A stretch of 64,000 nucleotides of DNA from Colwellia piezophila ATCC BAA-637. GTDB taxonomy: Bacteria; Pseudomonadota; Gammaproteobacteria; Enterobacterales; Alteromonadaceae. The DNA lies in assembly GCF_000378625.1 (NCBI RefSeq), contig NZ_KB905160.1, positions 411,619 to 475,618 of the forward strand, in the 5' to 3' direction. The notes under the pieces were generated by a model that was given only the letters and a program-made list of their open reading frames with translations, did not search any database and was not told the DNA's origin. A program made the translations under genes and the position numbers. Positions 37,474 through 45,697 of this stretch are shown here, in pieces. How positions within the stretch are numbered: the first letter of the stretch is position 1; each line of letters opens with the position of its first letter.

Positions 37474-38663
37474 AAGGATATTTAAGAGCGGATGGCCGAA
37501 AAGGCATACGTAACATTATTTTAGTCACCTACTTAGTTGAGTGTGCGCATCATGTAGCCCGAGCTATCGTCACTGATAGTCCAAGTGACAATGTCCAACT
37601 CATTGGTTTTCCAGGGTGTTACCCTAATGAATACTCTCTGAAAATTATGGAAGGGCTTTGTACCCACCCTAATGTTGCGGGCGTATTAATGGTCTCTCTG
37701 GGTTGTGAAGGATTTAATCGAGAACAGTTATCTAATACCATTAAAGCAAGTGGTCGCCCCGTAGAAACGTTAGTTATTCAAAAGTCAGGTGGTACTAAAA
37801 AGACCATTGCTGCAGGTCTAGAGCGAGTACGTGAGCTAGTTGTTAGTGCTGAAGCGGTGGAATTAGTGCCTATGGATATCAGTGAACTCATGGTTGGCAC
37901 CATTTGTGGTGGCTCTGATGGTACTAGTGGTATTGGCGCTAATCCTGCCGTTGGTCACTGTTTTGACAAACTTATTGAAGATGATGCTGTTTGTATTTTT
38001 GAAGAAACCGGTGAGCTAATTGGTTGTGAACAAATCATGGCTGAACGAGCCATTACGCCAGAGCTTGGTGTAGAGATCATGGCGTCGGTGGAAAAAGCCG
38101 AGAAATACTATACTAAAATGGGCTATGGCAGTTTTGCGCCAGGTAATGCCGAAGGCGGCTTAACCACCCAAGAAGAAAAGTCGATGGGCGCTTATGCAAA
38201 GTCGGGTAGTTCAAAAATCCATGGCTTAATTAAACCTGGCGATATACCAAGCCAAGGCGGTTTGTATTTAATGGATGTTGTGCCTGATGGTGAGCCAATG
38301 TTTGGTTTCCCTAATATTGTCGATAGTGCTGAAATTGTCGAAATGATCGCTTCTGGCTGTCACCTTACCTTATTTACTACCGGCCGCGGTTCAGTGGTGG
38401 GTTCAGCTATATCCCCCGTTATTAAGGTTTGTGCAAACCCTGAAACCTATGAAAACTTATCTGATGACATGGATATCAATGCCGGAAAAATTATTAAAGG
38501 TGAAGCTACCGTTAGCCAAGTGGGTGATGAAATATATCAAATGGTTAAGCAAGTTGCCCAAGGCCAGCAGACAAAGTCAGAAGAATTAGGTCATCAAGAG
38601 TTTGTTTTAACCTACAAAAAATTTGAAGGCATAGGCCCTTCTTGTTTACCCACTGTTAGATAG
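37470..38663 (+). CDS. UxaA-type dehydratase, catalytic subunit
   Basis: 397 aa matching the C-terminal part of UxaA/GarD: GYLRADGRKGIRNII, MVSLGCEGFNREQL, TICGGSDGTSGIGANPAVG, GSTLFTTGRGSVVGSAISPVIKVCANPE (TTGRGS near 310), and SxxGxxEF near the end. Iron-dependent lyase removing water from an aldonate (altronate, galactarate in the family). Next to a lactonase and a 2-keto-3-deoxy-sugar-acid-type dehydrogenase, the substrate here is probably L-fuconate, not altronate; that is inferred from neighbours. Couples with the SAF subunit. Confidence 0.88.
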   Translation: MKGYLRADGRKGIRNIILVTYLVECAHHVARAIVTDSPSDNVQLIGFPGCYPNEYSLKIMEGLCTHPNVAGVLMVSLGCEGFNREQLSNTIKASGRPVETLVIQKSGGTKKTIAAGLERVRELVVSAEAVELVPMDISELMVGTICGGSDGTSGIGANPAVGHCFDKLIEDDAVCIFEETGELIGCEQIMAERAITPELGVEIMASVEKAEKYYTKMGYGSFAPGNAEGGLTTQEEKSMGAYAKSGSSKIHGLIKPGDIPSQGGLYLMDVVPDGEPMFGFPNIVDSAEIVEMIASGCHLTLFTTGRGSVVGSAISPVIKVCANPETYENLSDDMDINAGKIIKGEATVSQVGDEIYQMVKQVAQGQQTKSEELGHQEFVLTYKKFEGIGPSCLPTVR

Positions 38664-38677
38664 TTGAGTTTAAAAGC

Positions 38678-39706
38678 ATGTTTAAAAAACGACAAATAGG
38701 TAAAACTAATTTAAAAGTTACTGAATTAGGGTTTGGCGCTGCTACCTTTGGTAATCTTTATCGTCCGATGCCAGATGCTGCTGCACAAGAAAGTATCACT
38801 AAGGCGATGGAGCTCGGACTTAATCAATTTGATACCGCGCCTTTTTATGGGTTTGGTTTGAGTGAGCGCCGAGTCGGTGATGCTTTAAGAAAATATAATG
38901 CAAAAGATTATGTACTGTCAACCAAAGTTGGCCGAATTTTAGAGCCTTGCGCTAAAGCTGAAGATAAATATGGCTTTTGCTCTCCTATGCCATTTGAACC
39001 TAAATACGATTATTCATACGACGGTATTATGCGCTCATTTGAGCACAGCATTCAGCGTTTAGGATTATCAAAAATTGATATCTTGTATATGCACGATATT
39101 GGCCGGGTAACCCATGGTGATGATCATGATCGTTTATTCAAAATTGCGATGGAAGGTGGTTATAAAGCTATGGACGAATTGCGTTCTCAAGGGCTTGTTT
39201 CCGCGATTGGTCTAGGGGTTAATGAATATGAAGTGTGTGAACAGGCTATGGATCACGGTTATTTTGATTGTTTCTTACTAGCAGGGCGTTACACCTTGTT
39301 AGAGCAAAAGGCCTTGGAAAGTTTCTTACCCCGTTGTCTTAAAGAAAATAGCTCTATTATCTTAGGTGGTCCTTATAACTCGGGCATTTTAGCCACCGGT
39401 GTTCGCCGCGAAGGCGTAGTGCCTCATTATAATTATCAGCCGGCCGATGAAACAATCATTAAAACAGTCGCCGCCATTGAAGATGTTTGCCAAGAGTTTA
39501 ATGTTCCGCTAGCCGCTGCAGCACTGCAATTCCCATTAGCCCATCCGGCTGTAGTCAGTGTTATCCCAGGGTTAAGTTCAGCACATCGTGTCGAAACCAC
39601 TGTTGAGCAGATGAATATTAATATCCCCAGTGAATTTTGGCAGACCTTGCAAGACATCGGCATCTTAAACCAAGACGTTCCTGTACCAGCAAATGTTGTG
39701 GTGTAA
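38678..39706 (+). CDS. Aldo/keto reductase, probable L-fucose dehydrogenase
   Basis: 342 aa. AKR fold with the expected tetrad: Asp and Tyr in QFDTAPFYGFGLSE, Lys in LSTKVGR, His in LYMHDIGR. The sequence IGKTNLKVTELGFGAATFGNLY at the start and the DVPVPANVVV end are like D-threo-aldose 1-dehydrogenase (L-fucose/L-galactose dehydrogenase). It would oxidise the sugar to its 1,5-lactone with NAD(P). Cytoplasmic. Second step gene of the operon, 14 bp after the dehydratase. Confidence 0.88.
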   Translation: MFKKRQIGKTNLKVTELGFGAATFGNLYRPMPDAAAQESITKAMELGLNQFDTAPFYGFGLSERRVGDALRKYNAKDYVLSTKVGRILEPCAKAEDKYGFCSPMPFEPKYDYSYDGIMRSFEHSIQRLGLSKIDILYMHDIGRVTHGDDHDRLFKIAMEGGYKAMDELRSQGLVSAIGLGVNEYEVCEQAMDHGYFDCFLLAGRYTLLEQKALESFLPRCLKENSSIILGGPYNSGILATGVRREGVVPHYNYQPADETIIKTVAAIEDVCQEFNVPLAAAALQFPLAHPAVVSVIPGLSSAHRVETTVEQMNINIPSEFWQTLQDIGILNQDVPVPANVVV

Positions 39707-39709
39707 TTT

Positions 39710-40537
39710 ATGAAACGTATCGATGCACATCAACATTTTTGGCAATTATCTCGTGGTGATTATGAGTGGTTAACCCCTGAACTTGAGTGCTTGTACCGAG
39801 ACTATTTACCTGAGGAGCTAGCGCCAATATTGGCAACCTCTCAGGTAAATAAAACCGTGTTAGTGCAAGCCGCGGCAACCACAGCAGAAACAGAATTTAT
39901 GTTAAAAATTGCTTGTGAAGAGGATTTTGTGGCTGGCGTTGTTGGTTGGATTGATATGGAATGTGACAATGCACTGGCCCATTTAGAGCATTTTAGTCAA
40001 AGCCCTTATTTCAAAGGGATCAGACCAATGTTACAAGATATTGAAGATGTTAATTGGATGCTAAAAGCAGAGCTAGCGCCTGTTTTTGAACTGCTAATCG
40101 AAAAAGGTTTAACCTTTGATGCCTTAGTTTTACCTCAGCACCTAGATGCACTTTATACCTTGATAAAGCGTTATCCGGCACTCAAGGTGGTTATTGATCA
40201 TGGTGCTAAACCTGGCATCAGCAATAACTCAAGCCCAGAGTGGTTTGAGAAAATAGCCTTAATTGCTTCCCAAACGTCTGCTTATTGTAAATTGTCTGGA
40301 CTAGTCACTGAAGCTGAAAAAAATCCTCACCTTGACCAATTAGCCCCCTATATGGAACATTTGCTGGTTTGTTTTGGCGCAGAGCGTTTAATGTGGGGCA
40401 GCGATTGGCCCGTGGTTGAAACAAGCTCTAGTTATCAAAGTTGGCTTGCGCAAGTAGACACTTTTCTTGAGCCATTAACGAACACAGAACAACAATGTAT
40501 TTGGGCAGAAACTGCCCAAAAATTTTATCAGTTATAA
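39710..40537 (+). CDS. Amidohydrolase-type lactonase (L-fuconolactonase-like)
   Basis: 275 aa, amidohydrolase_2 (TIM-barrel) family. Metal site HxH at residues 6-8 (MKRIDAHQHFWQLS), VVIDHGAKP, and terminal Asp in MWGSDWPV. This group includes L-fucono-1,5-lactonase and L-rhamnono-lactonase. It would open the lactone made by the upstream reductase to L-fuconate. Start 3 bp after the reductase stop, so tightly coupled. Confidence 0.88.
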   Translation: MKRIDAHQHFWQLSRGDYEWLTPELECLYRDYLPEELAPILATSQVNKTVLVQAAATTAETEFMLKIACEEDFVAGVVGWIDMECDNALAHLEHFSQSPYFKGIRPMLQDIEDVNWMLKAELAPVFELLIEKGLTFDALVLPQHLDALYTLIKRYPALKVVIDHGAKPGISNNSSPEWFEKIALIASQTSAYCKLSGLVTEAEKNPHLDQLAPYMEHLLVCFGAERLMWGSDWPVVETSSSYQSWLAQVDTFLEPLTNTEQQCIWAETAQKFYQL

Positions 40538-40565
40538 CGACTACTAACTATTTAAAGGTTTTAAC

Positions 40566-41354
40566 ATGAATACAAAGTTTGAAGGTAAGTTTGCAGGAAA
40601 AGTAGCCTTAATTACTGGTGGCGGTAGTGGTATCGGTCAAAGCACTTCTTTAAAACTTGCAGAAGAAGGTGCTCATGTCTTGATTATTGATTTAGATCTT
40701 AAAGCGGCAAAAGCTACCCAAGACTTGATTGAAAAATCTGGTGGTAAAGCCAGTGTTTATCAATGTGATATTAGTAACTCTAGCCAAGTAAAAGAGGTTG
40801 TTGCCGGTATTCTGGTCGATAACGATATTGATATTTTGGTTAACAATGCGGGTATAGCCCATGTTGGCAACTTAGAAAACACTTCAGAAGATGACTTAGA
40901 CCGACTGTATAACGTGAATGTCAAAGGTACGTACAACTTTATGTCTGCGGTTATTGGTTCGATGAAAAAGAAACAAAGCGGCGTCATTATTAACTTAGCG
41001 TCAGTGGCATCCTCTGTAGGCATTGAAGACAGGTTTGCTTATTCGATGAGTAAAGGTGCGGTCTTAACCATGACTTACTCGGTTGCTAAGGATTATATTA
41101 ATGATGGTATTCGTTGTAATTGTATTGCTCCAGGCCGTGTACACACGCCATTTGTTGATAACTTCTTAGAGAAAAATTATCCAGACAATAAAGAAGAAAT
41201 GTTTGAAAAGTTGTCTAAAAGCCAACCTATAGGCCGTATGGGCAAAGTAGAAGAAATTGCCGGCTTAATTGTTTATTTATGTTCAGATGAAGCTGCATTT
41301 ATTACCGGCAGTAATTTCCCTATTGATGGTGGTTTTGTCACGCTGAATAACTAA
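40566..41354 (+). CDS. SDR dehydrogenase (2-keto-3-deoxy-L-fuconate type)
   Basis: 262 aa classical short-chain dehydrogenase: TGGGSGIG cofactor loop, DLD acidic residue after beta-2 (NAD preference), NNAG, catalytic Ser and YSMSK (Tyr159/Lys163 region), C-terminal FITGSNFPIDGGF. In the L-fucose oxidative pathway described from Xanthomonas campestris, an SDR oxidises 2-keto-3-deoxy-L-fuconate to the 2,4-diketo acid, which this gene fits by position. Substrate is inferred from neighbours. Confidence 0.85.
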   Translation: MNTKFEGKFAGKVALITGGGSGIGQSTSLKLAEEGAHVLIIDLDLKAAKATQDLIEKSGGKASVYQCDISNSSQVKEVVAGILVDNDIDILVNNAGIAHVGNLENTSEDDLDRLYNVNVKGTYNFMSAVIGSMKKKQSGVIINLASVASSVGIEDRFAYSMSKGAVLTMTYSVAKDYINDGIRCNCIAPGRVHTPFVDNFLEKNYPDNKEEMFEKLSKSQPIGRMGKVEEIAGLIVYLCSDEAAFITGSNFPIDGGFVTLNN

Positions 41355-41418
41355 TAGCAAACCAATTAGTCTTTTAAACTTAGTCCTAGAGCTATAAATA
41401 TAATTATAAGGTTCAACT

Positions 41419-42897
41419 ATGAATAAGCCAAGTGCAGCATGTGCAGACAGTAATGAGTCTATTGTCGAAGAGGTCAACATGACAACAACAATCGAAACCG
41501 CAGGTGAGACTAGTAATCCGTCAAACGTTGCTAAAACCCCGATAATAGCGAAAGAGTATATCCTGCCTTTTATGCTCGTCGCTGCGCTTTTCCCGTTATG
41601 GGGTTTCGCTAACGATATTACCAACCCCCTGGTAAAAGCCTTTAAAGATATTTTCCTGATCAGTAATGCACAAAGTTCAATGGTGCAATTTGCCTTTTAT
41701 TTAGGCTACGGCATCATGGCAATACCCGCTGCTATTTTTATTCGTCGCTTCTCTTATAAAGCGGGAATTTTATTAGGCTTAGCGCTTTACGCTATTGGCG
41801 CGTTATTGTTCCTACCGGCGAGTATGACCGCCCAATTTAACTTTTTTTTACTGGCTTTATGTGTTTTAACCTGTGGACTTGCCTTATTAGAAACTACGGC
41901 TAACCCCTATATTCTTTCTATGGGCTCACCAGAAACCTCGACACAACGTTTGAACCTAGCACAAGCCTTTAACCCTATCGGCTCACTTGGCGGTATGTTT
42001 GTTGCCTCCAACTATATTTTAAGCGAGCTTAAAGTTGAAGAGTTTCGCGCTGCTGAAAAGTTGGCACACCCTGAATACGCTGATTTATTACCTTCCGTGG
42101 CCGATGGTAAATTAACGCAAGCACTGGTTGATTTTTCTATTGCTGACCCTGTTGCCCATCAAGCCATGCAAGCTGCAGATTTAATAACTGTTCGTGGCCC
42201 TTATATCGTGATTGCCTCAGTAGTGGCTTTGTTGTTTGTATTGTTTTTATTCCGTAAATTACCTGACACCATTACCCATGATGAGCCGTTAACGGCTAAA
42301 GTATTAAAAGCAACATTTGGTCGTTTACTGTCTAATGCAAGATACCGTGAAGGGGTTATCGCTCAAGCCTTTTATGTTGGCGCACAAATCATGTCTTGGA
42401 CCTTTATTATCCATTACGGTATGACTTCAGTGGGTTTAACTGCTGCAGAGGCGCAACAATATAATATGATTGCCATGGGTATTTTCTTGGCTAGTCGTTT
42501 TATATGTACTTTCCTACTGGCTAAAATTCGCCCTGGACAACTGTTACAAGTATTAGCGCTTGGCGGTATTACCTTATCGTTTGGTACCATATTTATTGGC
42601 GGCATGACTGGTTTATATTGCCTAGTCGCGACTTCAGCCTGTATGTCATTAATGTTTCCTACCATCTACGGCATTGCCCTTAAAGATACCGGAAATGATG
42701 CCAGTTTGGCTTCTGCGGGCTTAGTCATGGCTATTGTCGGTGGTGCTTTGATGCCACCATTACAAGGTAGCATGATAGATGGTGCTTCACTTATTGCGGG
42801 TATTCCTGTAGTGCAAACCTCATTTGTATTGCCATTAATTTGTTTTATTGTTATCGCGATTTATGGCTATAGAGCGCACAATATTCATAACGCATAA
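41419..42897 (+). CDS. fucP: L-fucose:H+ symporter-like MFS permease
   Basis: 492 aa with 12 transmembrane helices and an extended N-terminal cytosolic tail of about 50 residues (E. coli FucP 438 aa). FucP-family motifs: LPLWGFANDITNPLVKAFKDIF, VQFAFYLGYGIMAIPA, ETTANPYILSMG. Inner-membrane import of L-fucose or a related sugar. The start at 41419 has AAGG; an equally good ATG at 41479 is preceded by GAGG and would remove 20 residues of the tail. Follows the enzymes of the cluster. Confidence 0.87.
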   Translation: MNKPSAACADSNESIVEEVNMTTTIETAGETSNPSNVAKTPIIAKEYILPFMLVAALFPLWGFANDITNPLVKAFKDIFLISNAQSSMVQFAFYLGYGIMAIPAAIFIRRFSYKAGILLGLALYAIGALLFLPASMTAQFNFFLLALCVLTCGLALLETTANPYILSMGSPETSTQRLNLAQAFNPIGSLGGMFVASNYILSELKVEEFRAAEKLAHPEYADLLPSVADGKLTQALVDFSIADPVAHQAMQAADLITVRGPYIVIASVVALLFVLFLFRKLPDTITHDEPLTAKVLKATFGRLLSNARYREGVIAQAFYVGAQIMSWTFIIHYGMTSVGLTAAEAQQYNMIAMGIFLASRFICTFLLAKIRPGQLLQVLALGGITLSFGTIFIGGMTGLYCLVATSACMSLMFPTIYGIALKDTGNDASLASAGLVMAIVGGALMPPLQGSMIDGASLIAGIPVVQTSFVLPLICFIVIAIYGYRAHNIHNA

Positions 42898-43021
42898 TAA
42901 TTTTATGGCAAACGTGCACAGCAAAATTTGCCGAGCAATAACTAGCAGTTTTAACTCCGGTTTAAAGCCAGTTTAGGTCAGGTTCAGCTTTCTTTGATGG
43001 GATAAGTTGGGCTTGGCCGCC

Positions 43022-43045
43022 ATGTTTATGTTTATGTTTATGTTT
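43022..43045 (+). repeat. 6-bp microsatellite ATGTTT x4
   Basis: Four exact copies directly before AAGAGAG, the Shine-Dalgarno of the mutarotase gene at 43059. Slippage here would change the leader length but not the ribosome site. Confidence 0.9.
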
Positions 43046-43058
43046 AAGAGAGTTTTTT

Positions 43059-43421
43059 ATGAGCAACCGTTACTGTTTTGCCCTAGATTTAAAAGATGAA
43101 CCCGCGCTTATTGATGAGTATATAAAATATCATAGCCCCGATGGTATATGGCCTGAAGTACTCGATAGTATCAAAGTTGCGGGCATTGAAAAATTAGATA
43201 TTTACCTCATTGGTAATCGATTATTTATGATAATGGATGTCAATAAAGGTTTTTCGTTTATTGCCAAAGCCGCAGCAGATCTTCAAAATGAAAAGGTGGT
43301 CGCGTGGGAAGAATTAATGTGGAATTTTCAGCAGCGCCTGCCTTGGGCACAAGGTAATGAAAAATGGCTGTTAATGGAAAATATCTTTACTTATGATGCG
43401 GTGTGCACAGCACCTAAATAG
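43059..43421 (+). CDS. L-rhamnose-mutarotase-family protein (fucose mutarotase)
   Basis: 120 aa; RhaM-type dimeric alpha/beta-barrel: RYCFALDLKDEPALIDEYIKYHSPDGIWPEV (active His in YHS), GIEKLDIYLIGNRLFMIMDV, WNFQQRLPWAQGNEKW. These enzymes speed anomer change of rhamnose or fucose so that the dehydrogenase always has its anomer. Linked to the fucose-type cluster on the same strand, 161 bp after fucP. No rhamnose isomerase or kinase genes are here, so fucose or a fucose-like sugar is favoured. Confidence 0.88.
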   Translation: MSNRYCFALDLKDEPALIDEYIKYHSPDGIWPEVLDSIKVAGIEKLDIYLIGNRLFMIMDVNKGFSFIAKAAADLQNEKVVAWEELMWNFQQRLPWAQGNEKWLLMENIFTYDAVCTAPK

Positions 43422-43430
43422 ATTGATTCA

Positions 43431-43692
43431 TACCCAAGCGACTTCTAGATGCAGGATTCAGCTGGAATTAGAAACGACTTTAGGCAAGGCATTGATTGAA
43501 GAGAATGGTTATTCCCTTATCGAAATCAATAACGATGGATAAAGCGTTTCTAAACCAGCCATTCTGGGATGTCTGAGTAAATCACATTCATCGTTGCGTA
43601 TGTCATTAAGGAAATAACCATTAATGAAATACACGCCTTGATCATGAATCGCTCAGACATCCTGAAACGAGCATTTTGAAGTCGCTTGGGTA
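43431..43692. mobile_element. Foldback MITE, 262 bp
   Basis: Perfect 15-bp terminal inverted repeats TACCCAAGCGACTTC (43431-43445) and its complement (43678-43692). The outer TA on each side could be a TA target duplication as in IS630/Tc1-type elements. Inside are further inverted pairs: 43463-43482 with 43540-43558 (CTGG..TTAGAAACG..CTTTA), and GGATGTCTGAG (43567-43577) with CTCAGACATCC (43652-43662), so the whole element can fold in a terminal stem with two arms. No coding capacity. It lies between the mutarotase stop and its terminator. Confidence 0.85.
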
Positions 43693-43710
43693 TAAGGTTC
43701 CAACCTTTAT

Positions 43711-43743
43711 GGGCTATGTGATAACTCACATAGCCCTTTTTTT
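43711..43743 (+). terminator. Strong terminator of the sugar cluster
   Basis: A perfect 11-bp stem GGGCTATGTGA (43711-43721) with 43726-43736, 4-nt loop, seven T. It is 290 bp after the mutarotase stop, separated from it by the MITE. Confidence 0.92.
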
Positions 43744-43860
43744 GCCCCTTTACTGATGGCCTGTCGTGTACAGAATTTACCTTCGTTATCACATAAATAA
43801 CACTGAAGTATCAAAAAATAAACTACAAAAAAAACAACAATGACATAAGGATAATGTTCA

Positions 43861-45243
43861 ATGAAATACTCCCACTCTAAATTACTACTTTTACTGATGA
43901 TAACTTTTCTTGCTATTCAGGCTGAGCCAGTACAGGCAAATATCATTAAGGCGCAACAAGCTTACCAACAAAAAAATTATCAGCAGGCGTTTGACTTATA
44001 CCGACAAAGTGCTCATTTAGGAAAAGTTGATGCGCAGTTAAAAATCGCCGGTTTTTATGCCAGTGGTATAGGCGTTAAAGCTGATATGGTGCAATCTTAT
44101 CTTTATCTAACCTTGGCTGGGGATCATGGCAACAATGTCGCTAAGATTAACCTCGAAACTATTTTTAATTCGTTAACCGCAGCAGAAAAGTCCAAGATTA
44201 AGGCCTTATGGCCAACGATGAAAGCTGAATATGGCGTTAGCGCCTTAACCGCTGGAATTTTACCTCAGCTAAAAAAAGGCCCGTTTTACTATAAAAGTGC
44301 CAAATTATTAGCCATATCAGGTAAAGCGACCAGCTCACGTTTTTCGCCAAGACGCAGTAAAATGGGCTCTGTTATTGTCGAGTTTGATGTCGGGAAAGAT
44401 GGCAGAGTCAGAGATATTGAAATAGAGCAGAACTATTATATGGACCATGTTGGTGTTGCCAATATCATTGAAAAAGTCGCCCAAGCTGAGTATCAAGCAG
44501 CTAAAAAAATGAAGGGTAATAAATCAGCCCTTAAGTCATACCATCACCGCAGTGTTTGGGCACAGAGAGAAGTATCCAAGTCTTATGTCAAAAAGGTAGT
44601 GCCAAGATTTTATCGACATTTTAAGTCATTAACAAAATCAGCCGAAGCAGGTGAAAATTATGCTAAATATCAATTGGGCATGTACGCACTAGTGTATCCA
44701 GCACTTGAAATAGAAAAAACAAATTATGTTAATTATATTACTGAGTCAGCACGCGCAGGGGTAATTTCCGCTGAGCTTGAGTACGCGCAATTATTGTTAG
44801 AAGGGAAACGGGTCAAGCGAAACAATCCTAAAGCCATGCAGTACTTAGTGAGTGCTGCTCAATCAGGTCTTGCACGTGCTCAGTACAAATTAGCGCGACA
44901 ATTACTGAGTGGCAGAGTAGTGCAGCGTGATGAGAAAAAAGCCTACTTTTGGTTAAAGCAAGCCGCTAACCAACAAGAGCCTTATGCAAAATATTGGTTG
45001 GCACGTTTATCCCTGATTGCCAAAGATAAAACAGTAAGAGATGCCAAATTAGCACAATCATTACTGCAGCAAGTCGCTGAGCAGCAAAGACACAATCCGA
45101 ACTGGTTTTATTTTTCTGCCATTGCACAGTGGCAGTTGGACAATAATAAAGAAGCTAAAAATTTATTGGCGCAGGGCAGAACAAAGGCCGAGGATTATCA
45201 GTGGAATTTAACAAAATTTAACCGCTTAGCTAAGAAAATTTAA
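43861..45243 (+). CDS. SEL1-repeat secreted protein with TonB-C-like domain
   Basis: 460 aa with a signal peptide (cleaved near residue 26, QAN). SEL1-like helix pairs near the start (NYQQAFDLYRQSAHLGKVDAQLKIAGFYASGIGV) and from about residue 265 to the end (AKYQLGMYAL, YAQLLLEGKRVKRNNPKAMQYLVSAAQSGLARAQYKLARQL). A central domain around 155-225 (GSVIVEFDVGKDGRVRDIEIEQ) resembles a TonB C-terminal/energy-transducer fold. Periplasmic scaffold-like protein of unknown role; it may contact outer-membrane receptors, but no direct evidence is seen. Confidence 0.8.
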   Translation: MKYSHSKLLLLLMITFLAIQAEPVQANIIKAQQAYQQKNYQQAFDLYRQSAHLGKVDAQLKIAGFYASGIGVKADMVQSYLYLTLAGDHGNNVAKINLETIFNSLTAAEKSKIKALWPTMKAEYGVSALTAGILPQLKKGPFYYKSAKLLAISGKATSSRFSPRRSKMGSVIVEFDVGKDGRVRDIEIEQNYYMDHVGVANIIEKVAQAEYQAAKKMKGNKSALKSYHHRSVWAQREVSKSYVKKVVPRFYRHFKSLTKSAEAGENYAKYQLGMYALVYPALEIEKTNYVNYITESARAGVISAELEYAQLLLEGKRVKRNNPKAMQYLVSAAQSGLARAQYKLARQLLSGRVVQRDEKKAYFWLKQAANQQEPYAKYWLARLSLIAKDKTVRDAKLAQSLLQQVAEQQRHNPNWFYFSAIAQWQLDNNKEAKNLLAQGRTKAEDYQWNLTKFNRLAKKI

Positions 45244-45262
45244 TAGTCATTCCCAGAAATAT

Positions 45263-45594
45263 TGTCTCGCTTATACCTATCAAGCAAAAGGTACGTACGA
45301 TTGGCTGGTTTGCCAAAACAACCAGCAACATTCCATAAAACGTCTGGAAACTTTGCTACTAACACTGCTAAGGGCTTACCTAAAACGGCATTAGCGGGTT
45401 ATGGTATTGTTTACCTGCCAACATGCAGTGTTTATGATGATTTACAGCGCGGTGATTTGTGCGCAATACTAAGCGATTATTAGCCTCGTTCTTTAGGTGT
45501 CTATGGGGTATATCCTTATACCCGTCATTTACCCAATAAAATGAAGAAGTTAATTGAACACATAAAATAAGGTTACGAACAACGTAAACACAGC
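45263..45594 (+). pseudogene. Decayed LysR-family regulator, C-terminal part
   Basis: Translation recovers the effector domain of a LysR protein close to the one at 12577: CLAYTYQAKGTYDW in one frame, then a frameshift near 45330, TSGNFATNTAKGLPKTALAGYGIVYLPTCSVYDDLQRGDL in the next, a stop TAG at 45481, LGVYGVYPYTRHLPNKMKKLIEHIK, and a second stop at 45568. The DNA-binding half is absent. At least one frameshift and two stops make it a relic. Confidence 0.88.
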
Positions 45595-45697
45595 TTTGAA
45601 AGCTTAACTTTTAACTTACTACAGATACATTAATTATCCTAAGTTCCCGATAGCCCTTATTCTTATCCCTGGGCCTAAACGATAAAGAGCAAAGTAA

